A program made the translations under genes and the position numbers. Positions 1-6,657 of a stretch of 14,830 bases of DNA are shown here, piece by piece (position 1 is the stretch's first letter; each line of letters starts with the position of its first letter). Below the pieces are notes generated by a model. The model ran no database searches and had not been told where the DNA came from. It saw only the letters and a program-made list of their open reading frames with translations. The DNA comes from CAYNST01 sp964399955 (GTDB taxonomy: Bacteria; Pseudomonadota; Gammaproteobacteria; Pseudomonadales; Cellvibrionaceae): assembly GCA_964399955.1 (NCBI GenBank), contig CAYNST010000086.1:1-14830 (forward strand), read 5' to 3'.

Positions 1-2
1 CT

Positions 3-533
3 AGGCTGCGGGCTCGATATCCAAGCTTTCATAGGTGGAACGGGCGGGCCTACGCGGCAAGCGTACTGATTGCCACCGCGTCCGGTCTGTTCATGATTTG
101 GACCAAAGGCACAGTTGGCGGATTGGGTGTGCAGCTGGGCACAAGTTTTGGGGCCGTTTTGGTGACCGTCTTCCTGTATAAAACCATAACTTGTGCCCGC
201 CTTAAACAATTTGACGATCATCGGCGGTGGGCTTTGAGATTGTTTATTGCTGCGGTGGCCGTTTGGTATTTCCGCATACAAATCATGCTGTGGTTCATGC
301 TGAGCGGTGGCTGGGGCATTGATGCGGCAACTTTTGAAGGGCCCGCTCTGGTCGCTTTGAGTTTCACTCAGTACCTGCTGCCTTTGCTTGTCCTGGAAAT
401 GTATTTTCACGCACAAAAATCGAACAGCGGCTCCATTCAGGTTGTCTCTGCGGCTACTATTGTCGCCCTAACCCTGGCAAGCGTGGCGGGCACCTACGCC
501 GCTATCTTCGGCATGTGGCTGCCGCGCATGTAA
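3..533 (+). CDS. DUF2306 family membrane protein, 5' end cut off by the window
   Basis: The frame is open from position 3 with no stop, so the gene begins upstream of the window; the ATG at 93 is internal. The part before it reads RYPSFHRWNGRAY, which resembles the conserved His/Arg-rich segment of DUF2306 integral membrane proteins, whose function is unknown. About 176 residues are visible. Hydrophobic segments lie around residues 18-32, 37-55, 76-92, 114-131 and 146-168 of the visible part, which fits a multi-pass inner-membrane protein. The last codons CCG CGC ATG TAA straddle the left edge of a mobile element at 530: the final Met codon is completed by, and the stop is supplied by, the element. 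Removing the element and one target copy gives CCG CGC ATT TAA, so the original protein probably ended in Ile. The gntR gene would then have followed about 46 bp after the stop, which suggests a former operon. The family call is from memory of the motif. Confidence 0.75.
   Translation, partial: RLRARYPSFHRWNGRAYAASVLIATASGLFMIWTKGTVGGLGVQLGTSFGAVLVTVFLYKTITCARLKQFDDHRRWALRLFIAAVAVWYFRIQIMLWFMLSGGWGIDAATFEGPALVALSFTQYLLPLLVLEMYFHAQKSNSGSIQVVSAATIVALTLASVAGTYAAIFGMWLPRM
522..529. repeat. Left copy of the 8-bp target site duplication
   Basis: CCGCGCAT immediately precedes the GTAA end of the element. It encodes the last Pro, Arg and part of the final codon of the DUF2306 protein. It is identical to 743-750. 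Confidence 0.88.
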
Positions 534-543
534 CTATTCAGCT
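530..543 (+). repeat. Left terminal inverted repeat of the MITE
   Basis: GTAACTATTCAGCT is the exact reverse complement of 729-742. The TAA at 531-533 inside it now serves as the stop codon of the DUF2306 gene. Confidence 0.88.
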
Positions 544-557
544 CACACCCAGATTCG

Positions 558-699
558 CGCATAGTTGCGTTAAAAATTGGTCAGCATCCTGTCGGCAACA
601 GGATCAACGCCGGAGAGGCGGCCCCGAAAGGGGCGAAGCACAGGGAATGCGGAGTATTTACACCTGTAAACTCACATTTTTCGCATTGCTTTGCGCAAT
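558..699. other. Run of short hairpins inside the MITE
   Basis: Six small perfect hairpins follow one another: CGCA/TGCG (558-569), CCTGT/ACAGG (588-602), CGCC/GGCG (608-620), GCCCC-GAAA-GGGGC with a GNRA-type loop (621-634), TTTACA/TGTAAA (657-670) and ATTGC/GCAAT (685-699). None has a T-run, so none is a clear intrinsic terminator. They may be folded DNA or RNA needed for transposition, or may affect transcription into gntR. Confidence 0.6.
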
Positions 700-728
700 C
701 TGCACGCAATCTGAACAGTCACGGAACA

Positions 729-742
729 AGCTGAATAGTTAC
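729..742 (-). repeat. Right terminal inverted repeat of the MITE
   Basis: AGCTGAATAGTTAC is the exact reverse complement of 530-543 and ends in TTAC. Confidence 0.88.
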
Positions 743-750
743 CCGCGCAT
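743..750. repeat. Right copy of the 8-bp target site duplication
   Basis: CCGCGCAT immediately follows the TTAC end of the element. It is followed by TTAA, so this copy still carries the remnant of the original coding end, CCG CGC ATT TAA (743-754). Confidence 0.88.
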
Positions 751-800
751 TTAAATTGTAAAAGCAGGCCAGAGGTCATCGAAGTTGAAGAGGAAAATGC

Positions 801-1175
801 ATGCATGAATCCTGGCGAGACGATCAACCCATTTATAGACAACTGCAGGAACGTGTAATGGGCCTAATTTTAAGGGGTGTCATCAAAGAAGGGGAGGCCA
901 TCCCATCTGTGAGGCAGGTGGCCAGTGAATATCAGATCAATCATCTAACGGTGGCCAAGGCCTATCAGGAACTGGTGGACGCCGGGGTTGTGGAGAAACG
1001 CAGGGGGTTGGGGATGTTTGTAGTGCCGGGTGCGCGCGTACGAGCGGCCGCCTCAGAGCGTGTCAAATTCATGCAACAGGAATTACCCCAGTTTATTGAT
1101 CGAGCAGAGCAACTGGGCATTGCTCAAGCAGAGCTGATTGATATCATCCGCCAGTTCATGAAGGAGGAATCTTGA
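801..1175 (+). CDS. GntR-family transcriptional regulator, YtrA subfamily
   Basis: This 124-residue DNA-binding protein has an N-terminal winged helix-turn-helix at about residues 10-75. The segment with PSVRQVASEYQINHLTVAKA is the typical GntR recognition region. It is followed by a short helical tail (about 80-124) rather than a large ligand domain. Short regulators of this build form the YtrA subfamily, usually encoded beside ABC transporter genes that they repress. The start at 801 is preceded by AAGAGG (788-793) at suitable spacing; ATGs at 797 and 805 are in other frames. The stop codon overlaps the ATG of the ATPase gene by one base (TGATG), so the two are coupled in translation. The MITE ends only about 50 bp upstream and may have altered its promoter region. 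The inducer is unknown. Confidence 0.9.
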   Translation: MHESWRDDQPIYRQLQERVMGLILRGVIKEGEAIPSVRQVASEYQINHLTVAKAYQELVDAGVVEKRRGLGMFVVPGARVRAAASERVKFMQQELPQFIDRAEQLGIAQAELIDIIRQFMKEES

Positions 1176-2062
1176 TGGGTGCCGTTATAGAAGCACATGA
1201 TGTGCGCAAGTCCTATGGCAGCAGCCGCGTCCTGGACGGCATTGATCTTTCCGTAGGGAAGGGGCGGATAGTCGGTTTGGTCGGGCCTAACGGCGCGGGC
1301 AAAACCACCCTCCTGAAAGGAATACTGGGACTTGCTCCGGTTGAAGGACACCTGTCGGTGCTGGGGCTGGACCCGCGCAAACAACCCACCCAGCTGCTGG
1401 AGCATGTCTCCTTTATGGCGGACACCGCCATTATGCCGCGTTGGCTGCGAGTAGCAGAGGCAATCCGCTACATGAGCGATGTGCACCCGCGGTTTGACCG
1501 CAGCCGCGCCGAGGTGTTTTTGGCGCGCACGGATATCAAAGCCCACAGCAAGGTACGGGAGTTGTCAAAGGGCATGCTGACGCAGCTGCATCTTGCCTTG
1601 ATTATGGCCATTGACAGTCAGCTACTAGTGCTTGATGAGCCGACGCTGGGCCTGGATATTTTGTACCGCCGGCAGTTCTATGCCAACTTGTTGGACGATT
1701 ATTTTGACCATGAAAAGACCATTCTCATCACAACCCATCAGATAGAGGAAATAGAGAACCTTCTCACTGATGTGGTTTTTCTGCACCAGGGGCGAGTCTG
1801 CTTAAGCCTGCCCATGGACACCATTCAGCACCGTTTCATAGAACTGCTGGTCGAGCAAAATAATATTGAGCAGGCCATGGCGCTCGGCCCAATTGCCTGC
1901 CGCAGCACCTTGGGCGGCAAAGCTTTCATCTTTGAGAAGGTTCCTGAAGACCGGCTGAGACCTCTTGGCCGGGTAAGCATCCCAGGGCTTGCGGAATTGT
2001 TCGCAGCAAAAGTGGAGCAATCAACTGAGCAATTGCGGCAGGAGGCAACAAGTCATGCGTAA
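1175..2062 (+). CDS. ABC transporter ATP-binding protein
   Basis: This 295-residue ABC ATPase would act at the cytoplasmic face of the membrane with the permease encoded next. It shows Walker A GPNGAGKTT (37-45), signature LSKGM (130-134), Walker B LLVLDEP (150-156) and the switch His in TTHQ (188). The usual Q-loop Gln is not evident: where a Pro-Gln would be expected the sequence is SFMADTAIMPRW (79-90). The signature is LSKGM rather than LSGGQ, as often seen in YtrB/CcmA-like ATPases. The residues after about 210 form a C-terminal extension. The ATG at 1175 is chosen over a TTG at 1172 because AAGGAGG (1161-1167) lies 7 nt before it. It overlaps the upstream gntR stop by one base and the downstream permease start by 8 bases. 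The substrate cannot be told. Confidence 0.92.
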   Translation: MGAVIEAHDVRKSYGSSRVLDGIDLSVGKGRIVGLVGPNGAGKTTLLKGILGLAPVEGHLSVLGLDPRKQPTQLLEHVSFMADTAIMPRWLRVAEAIRYMSDVHPRFDRSRAEVFLARTDIKAHSKVRELSKGMLTQLHLALIMAIDSQLLVLDEPTLGLDILYRRQFYANLLDDYFDHEKTILITTHQIEEIENLLTDVVFLHQGRVCLSLPMDTIQHRFIELLVEQNNIEQAMALGPIACRSTLGGKAFIFEKVPEDRLRPLGRVSIPGLAELFAAKVEQSTEQLRQEATSHA

Positions 2063-2975
2063 AACTTTGGCGCAGTTCAGACGTGAGTTTTGGGAGGCAA
2101 AAGCCAGCCTTGTGCTCACTCCATTATTCTTCAGCGGCTTTTTGATGTTGCTCCTGTTATTTGGCGCGGTGAACGCGCGTACCGAACTTTCGTTTGTCAT
2201 GCAGTCATCCACGCAGTCTTCCGGTGCGGAGAACGCGACCGAAGAAAACTTCGTAGTCTTACTCCAAAGCGGGCAGCTCTTTGCTGCCCACCCAGATATC
2301 TTGACGCACGGCTTGGCCGCAATATTCACCTTATTCACCGCGCTGTTCCTTTTGGTATTGTTCGCCTACCTCAGCGGTGCGCTTTACAACGACAGGCAAG
2401 ACAAAAGCATTCTATTCTGGAAATCCCTGCCGCTAACGGACACCCGCGACGTTATCACCAAGCTTGCCACGGCGGTTTTGGCCGCTCCTTTGTGCTATGG
2501 GGCAGCCGCGCTGGTAACCTGCGCTTTCTACTTGCTGGTGTTGTTTGCGTACATGGGGCTGGTGCTCGATTTGCCCCCGCCTGGAGTGGGGCAGATCTCT
2601 CAGGCCTATGCGTCTGCGGGGATTGGCTATGTGCTTGGCTGGCTGTTCGCGGCCGCATGGCTGTTGCCCGTTTTCTGTTGGGTACTGATGGTGTCTGCGG
2701 CTGCCAAAAAAAGCCCAATGTTGATCGCGTTTGGCGTGCCATTGATTCTGATTTTGTTGGAAGCTTGGATTTTTGGTGGTTTTGATTTGGCCCGCACCAT
2801 AGCCTATTCCATCAAGTCTGCAGCAATTGAGTTCCAGTTATTGATGCATTCTCCTGCGAGCGCGGGAGAGGCGCTCAGCAGGACGGGATCCCTGCCTTTT
2901 TTGGGCGGCTTAACGCTGAGCATCGTGTTTGTGGCCACCAGCATTTATCTGCGCAAGCACCGCTGGGAGATCTAA
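2055..2975 (+). CDS. ABC-2 type transporter permease subunit
   Basis: This 306-residue integral membrane protein is the presumed partner of the ATPase just upstream. About six hydrophobic segments are visible (roughly residues 18-40, 85-110, 138-172, 190-220, 223-245 and 278-298). A cytoplasmic loop with YNDRQDKSILFWKSLPL (about 110-126) lies between the second and third segments; similar loops, with charged residues and a WKSLP-like core, are typical of the YtrC/ABC-2 permease group. The start at 2055 has GGAGG (2041-2045) 9 nt before it and overlaps the ATPase stop by 8 bases; a longer open frame from 1989 would run inside the ATPase gene and is not supported. With gntR and the ATPase it forms one coupled operon. 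Export of a peptide, antibiotic or lipid is possible, but nothing in the sequence decides it. Confidence 0.88.
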   Translation: MRKTLAQFRREFWEAKASLVLTPLFFSGFLMLLLLFGAVNARTELSFVMQSSTQSSGAENATEENFVVLLQSGQLFAAHPDILTHGLAAIFTLFTALFLLVLFAYLSGALYNDRQDKSILFWKSLPLTDTRDVITKLATAVLAAPLCYGAAALVTCAFYLLVLFAYMGLVLDLPPPGVGQISQAYASAGIGYVLGWLFAAAWLLPVFCWVLMVSAAAKKSPMLIAFGVPLILILLEAWIFGGFDLARTIAYSIKSAAIEFQLLMHSPASAGEALSRTGSLPFLGGLTLSIVFVATSIYLRKHRWEI

Positions 2976-3326
2976 CAGGCAATTCACGCAACAGGAGCCA
3001 GGCTCCTGATGCTCCAGTTGGCCCCCGTAATCCTTGCACCTTTTTGGAGGTATGCGCCGGGTAGAAATCGTGCGTGAGTAGTTGGTCGATAAGGCCGCCT
3101 GCTCCATAGGCCCAAAGGGCCAAAGCTGTGACGTTTGACGCCAGTGGAGCGCGCACTTGACCCCGTCAGCGGCTGCTCCCTCGGAGCCTTGCTCATGGGC
3201 TGCAGCTGGAGGTTATGCATCTGAGTGGTCACAAACAAAAATATTGCCAAACAGTGGATTGCCAAGGGGTGTCTGTCTACATTTGAGATACCGAACTTCG
3301 TGCACCAGAGCTGCAGCAGCAACATT
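2976..3326. other. Intergenic region between permease and penicillin-binding protein
   Basis: No convincing gene is seen in these 351 bp. An inverted repeat CAGGAGCC-A-GGCTCCTG (2992-3008) starts 17 nt after the permease stop and may help end that transcript, but no T-run follows it. A second hairpin GGCCC-AAA-GGGCC lies at 3109-3121. A GGAGG at 3208-3212 precedes an ATG (3215, 22 codons) and the alternative GTG start (3225) of the next gene. No promoter was convincing. Confidence 0.5.
2992..3008 (+). terminator. Possible hairpin terminator after the ABC operon
   Basis: The two 8-bp arms CAGGAGCC and GGCTCCTG are separated by one base, 17 nt downstream of the permease stop. The position fits a terminator, but the missing T-tract makes intrinsic termination uncertain. 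Confidence 0.3.
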
Positions 3327-6300
3327 ATGAACCCCATCTTGCAGGACCGCCCCGCCGAAACCGGCGATGGCGCGCCAGTTTCAAGCCTTCAAATTGCTCC
3401 GGACAGCGCCGCCGCCCACCCGGGTGACACAATCACTGCGGCCCATCAGCCCCAGCCAGTTGACCAACCGGTGCCACCGGCGCCTGCGCGTCGCCGCAGG
3501 CGCCGGTTGGTGGTTCTGCTGGTGTTGTGTCTTAGTCTGGCTGGGCTGTTCGGGCTGGTTTGGTACGAAGCAAATACGTCCTGGCTGCAGTCCCGTTGGC
3601 TGCCGGGCTATGCGCGCTCCTTGTCCTACAGCCTGGAGGAGGGGGACAGCGGCGCTATCCGCTACCCCGTGCGGGGGCCATTCGACCAACGGTTGGGTTA
3701 TGTTCACATGCCTGAATCGCTGAGAAAACTGGAGGAAAGCGGCTACTTCATTGACCGGCAGGTGCGCTTTTCGCCGCCGCTGCTTACCTATGTGGAAGCC
3801 GGGTTCTACCCGCCTTTTGCGGAAAAGAAACAGGCCGGCTTGACTATTCGCGATGCGAATCAATATAGCATGTTCAATTTTCGTTCGCCGCCACACAACT
3901 TTGATAGCTTCGAAGACATACCGCCTTTGATGGTGGAGTCCCTGCTGTTCATCGAGGATCGCCGCCTGCTGTCCGAGGAGCATCCACGCATGAACCCCAC
4001 GGTAAACTGGAGCCGCTTTTTGAGGGCTGCCGTGTTCAAGGTGGGCGATGTTATCAATCTGGACACGCCTTCCATGGGCGGCAGTACCCTGGCCACTCAA
4101 ATCGAGAAATACCGCCACTCCGACCAGGGTGTCACCGGGTCGGTAACCGAGAAGCTGCGGCAGATGGTGTCCGCCAGTGTAAGGGTCTATCAAAATGGGC
4201 CGGACACCATGCCCGCGCGCCGACAACTGGTGCTGGACTACCTGTACACGGTACCGCTTGCGGCGGCGCCGGGGTACGGCGAGGTCAATGGCATTGGTGA
4301 CGGGCTTTATGTCTGGTTTGGGGCGGACCCCGCCGAAGCCAACCGACTGCTGACACTGGCGGAGCCGGATGAAGAAGAACTGCACCATCAAGGGTTGGCA
4401 CTGCGTCAAGTTTTGGCGCTGCTGATTGCTCACCGGCGCCCGTCCTTTTACCTGCTGCAGGACCGCAGTGAGCTGAGTGAACTGGTGGATTCGCATCTGC
4501 GCCTGTTGCGGGCAGAAGGCCACATCAGCCCGGCACTTGCTCAGGCGGCAACGGATCAGACCCTCGAGTATCGGAACTTCCGCCAGAACCCGGCCGTAGT
4601 TCCGGCGGAAACCAAAAAGGGTGTCAACATGGTGCGCAACCGGCTGGTTAACCTGTTGGGTTTATCCCTGTATCAGCTGGACCGAATGGATCTGGAAGTT
4701 ACCACCACCCTGGACCGGGACCTGCAGGATCGCGTCACCGCGCACCTGCGCAACCTGCGTGATCCCGCATTTGCAGAAGCCGAGGGGCTGGTAGGGGAGT
4801 ACCTGCTGCGTCCGGGGCAGGCCGCCAACCTGCGCTACAGCTTCACCCTGTTTGAACGCGGTGCCGAGGGCAATCAAGTGCGGGTGCAAACCGACAACAC
4901 CGATATCCCGTTTGATATCAACGAGGGGAGCAAACTTGAGCTGGGCTCCACCGCCAAGGTGCGGGTGCTGGCGTCCTACCTGGATATCATTGCCGAGCTG
5001 CATCAGCGCTATTCGCTGCTGTCTGCGGAAGAGTTCACCGTTCCGGACGATCCAGAGCGCGATCCGCTGGCCCGCTGGGTACTGGGCCAGTTACAAGCCC
5101 AGCCTGGAATGCCCATGGAGCAATTGTTGTCAGCGGCCCTGGATCGTCGCTATTCCGCTCAACCGGGTGAGTCCTTTTTTACCGGCGGTGGGGCGCACAC
5201 CTTCAGCAACTTTCGCCGCGAAGACAACAACCGTAACCCCACCGTGCGGGAATCCCTTAATGAATCCATCAATCTGCCCTTCGTGCGCATGCTGCGGGAT
5301 GTGATCAACCACATCACTCACCAGCAGTGGCAAGATCTGCAAGCGGTCATGCGCGACGACGACGACCCGCGCCGACGGGAGGTGTTGGCCCGTTTTGCCA
5401 ACCGGGAGGGCACCCAATTTTTGTCACGCTTCTGGAGTAAATACGCACAAAAAGATCCTGGCGAACGGGTAGACGCTTTGCTGGCGGGATTGAAGCTGAC
5501 GCCGGTGCGGGCAGCGGTGATTCACCGCTACCTGTTTCCAACTGCAGATCTTGAAACCTTCAGCGCCTTCATGACCCAAAACCTGGAGCAGAAGCCGGAC
5601 GCCGGCGACCTGAATAAACTTTACCAGCGCTACGCGCCGGGTCTTTTCAACTTACAGGATCTGGGCTTTTTGGCGCGGGTGCACCCGCTGGAATTGTGGC
5701 TGGTGGGCTACTTGTTGCAGAACGACAATCCCAGTTTTTCTGCGGCTGTGAGCGCCAGCGCCCGCGAGCGCGAGGATGTGTACCGCTGGCTCAGCCGAAC
5801 GCGTGCCCGCAGTGCTCGGGACAACCGGGTGCGCACCATGCTGGAGGTGGAAGCCTTCGCCGAGCTGCATCAGCGCTGGCGCCGCCACGGCTTTCCTTTT
5901 GACCATCTGGTGCCGTCGCTGGCAACGGCACTGGGCAGCTCCGGTGACCGTCCCGCCGCCCTGGCGGAGTTTATGGGCATTGTCATGAACGGCGGCGTGC
6001 GCATTGCGCCTCACCGCATCAGTCACCTCAAATTTGCAACAGGCACGCCTTATGAGACTCACCTCAGCCGTCCACCGGCGCAAGCGGAGACGGTGATGCA
6101 CCCAGAGGTGGCCAGGGCCATGAAGCAGGCCCTGGCCAATGTCGTAACCCAGGGAACCGGCCGACGTCTAAAAGGCGCCTACAAGCGTGGCGATGGCAGT
6201 GATCTGAATATGGGCGGCAAAACCGGAACCGGGGACAACCGCCTGGTATCCACCGCAGGTGGCCTGCGCACCACCGGCCGCGCCCTAAGCCGTACCGCCA

Positions 6301-6575
6301 CCCTGGTGTTTTATTTAGGTGACAACCACTTCGGCACTCTCACCGCGTTTGTAGCGGGCAATGTTGCGCAGGAGTATCGCTTCACTTCGGCTCTGCCCAC
6401 TCAGGTATTGCGGGGGCTGGCACCGCTTCTGCAGCCTTACATACAGGAGAATAGTTTGCTGGATGATCCTTTCCCGGTGGAGTACCGCTTTGACAAGATG
6501 AGCCCGGATGACAGTCTTTGTGAAGACTGCCTGCCGGTGACACAGAGTCCGTTCGTATCACCACCGCAGTGGTAG
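3327..6575 (+). CDS. Large class A penicillin-binding protein (GT51 transglycosylase / transpeptidase)
   Basis: This 1082-residue inner-membrane enzyme is predicted to polymerise and cross-link peptidoglycan in the periplasm. A Pro/Gln-rich cytoplasmic tail ends in a run of six Arg (55-60), then comes one membrane helix (61-80). The glycosyltransferase 51 region has IEDRRLL with likely catalytic Glu210 and GGSTLATQIEKY (251-262). The transpeptidase region has the Ser-x-x-Lys motif GSTAKVR (Ser541, Lys544), Ser-x-Asn at S647-I-N649 and GGKTGTG with Lys965. All three transpeptidase motifs are intact. The gap from SxN to KTG is about 318 residues, far longer than in E. coli PBP1b (about 126), which implies a helical insert of nearly 190 residues. 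The family is normally 750-900 residues long. The start is uncertain: ATG 3327 has no clear ribosome binding site, while a GTG at 3225 lies 12 nt after GGAGG and would add 34 residues. It converges on the DUF885 gene. Confidence 0.9.
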   Translation: MNPILQDRPAETGDGAPVSSLQIAPDSAAAHPGDTITAAHQPQPVDQPVPPAPARRRRRRLVVLLVLCLSLAGLFGLVWYEANTSWLQSRWLPGYARSLSYSLEEGDSGAIRYPVRGPFDQRLGYVHMPESLRKLEESGYFIDRQVRFSPPLLTYVEAGFYPPFAEKKQAGLTIRDANQYSMFNFRSPPHNFDSFEDIPPLMVESLLFIEDRRLLSEEHPRMNPTVNWSRFLRAAVFKVGDVINLDTPSMGGSTLATQIEKYRHSDQGVTGSVTEKLRQMVSASVRVYQNGPDTMPARRQLVLDYLYTVPLAAAPGYGEVNGIGDGLYVWFGADPAEANRLLTLAEPDEEELHHQGLALRQVLALLIAHRRPSFYLLQDRSELSELVDSHLRLLRAEGHISPALAQAATDQTLEYRNFRQNPAVVPAETKKGVNMVRNRLVNLLGLSLYQLDRMDLEVTTTLDRDLQDRVTAHLRNLRDPAFAEAEGLVGEYLLRPGQAANLRYSFTLFERGAEGNQVRVQTDNTDIPFDINEGSKLELGSTAKVRVLASYLDIIAELHQRYSLLSAEEFTVPDDPERDPLARWVLGQLQAQPGMPMEQLLSAALDRRYSAQPGESFFTGGGAHTFSNFRREDNNRNPTVRESLNESINLPFVRMLRDVINHITHQQWQDLQAVMRDDDDPRRREVLARFANREGTQFLSRFWSKYAQKDPGERVDALLAGLKLTPVRAAVIHRYLFPTADLETFSAFMTQNLEQKPDAGDLNKLYQRYAPGLFNLQDLGFLARVHPLELWLVGYLLQNDNPSFSAAVSASAREREDVYRWLSRTRARSARDNRVRTMLEVEAFAELHQRWRRHGFPFDHLVPSLATALGSSGDRPAALAEFMGIVMNGGVRIAPHRISHLKFATGTPYETHLSRPPAQAETVMHPEVARAMKQALANVVTQGTGRRLKGAYKRGDGSDLNMGGKTGTGDNRLVSTAGGLRTTGRALSRTATLVFYLGDNHFGTLTAFVAGNVAQEYRFTSALPTQVLRGLAPLLQPYIQENSLLDDPFPVEYRFDKMSPDDSLCEDCLPVTQSPFVSPPQW

Positions 6576-6594
6576 GTTCAGCCAGTTATCCCAT

Positions 6595-6608
6595 CCGCAG
6601 CAATGCGG
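6595..6608. other. GNRA-looped hairpin between convergent genes
   Basis: CCGCA-GCAA-TGCGG forms a 5-bp stem with a GNRA tetraloop, 20 nt after the penicillin-binding protein stop. A second palindrome, TGAGCATGTGCTCA (6647-6660), overlaps the stop of the convergent DUF885 gene. Neither has a T-run, so their role in ending the two facing transcripts is only possible. Confidence 0.35.
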
Positions 6609-6657
6609 CACCTTGGGTTGATCAGCGCCCGCCCAGGGGAACAATGTGAGCATGTGC

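Larger units (their letters stand above)
530..742. mobile_element. IS66-type MITE (non-autonomous element), 213 bp, with perfect inverted ends and 8-bp target duplication
   Basis: The left end GTAACTATTCAGCT (530-543) and the right end AGCTGAATAGTTAC (729-742) are perfect 14-bp inverted repeats. CCGCGCAT lies directly outside both ends (522-529 and 743-750), which is an 8-bp target site duplication. Termini starting GTAA together with 8-bp duplications are the known signature of the IS66 family. The element has no credible transposase reading frame, so it would need to be moved by a transposase from elsewhere. The interior is rich in hairpins (558-699). The insertion falls exactly at the stop codon of the DUF2306 gene and upstream of gntR. 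Termini and duplication are seen directly; the IS66 assignment is inferred from them. Confidence 0.88.

Noticed and set aside
515..754. 79-codon plus-strand frame across the MITE
   Set aside because: It lies almost wholly within the hairpin-rich mobile element, starts inside the DUF2306 gene and resembles no protein.
3109..3121. GGCCC-AAA-GGGCC hairpin as a terminator
   Set aside because: It is 134 bp after the permease stop, has only a 5-bp stem and no T-run.
2984..3337. 117-codon minus-strand frame in the gap before the penicillin-binding protein gene
   Set aside because: Composition is not protein-like, no motif is seen, and it runs into the start region of the plus-strand gene.
3381..4523. 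380-codon frame antisense to the penicillin-binding protein gene
   Set aside because: It is a mirror of the high-GC codon bias of the real gene, with no domain signal and no ribosome binding site support.
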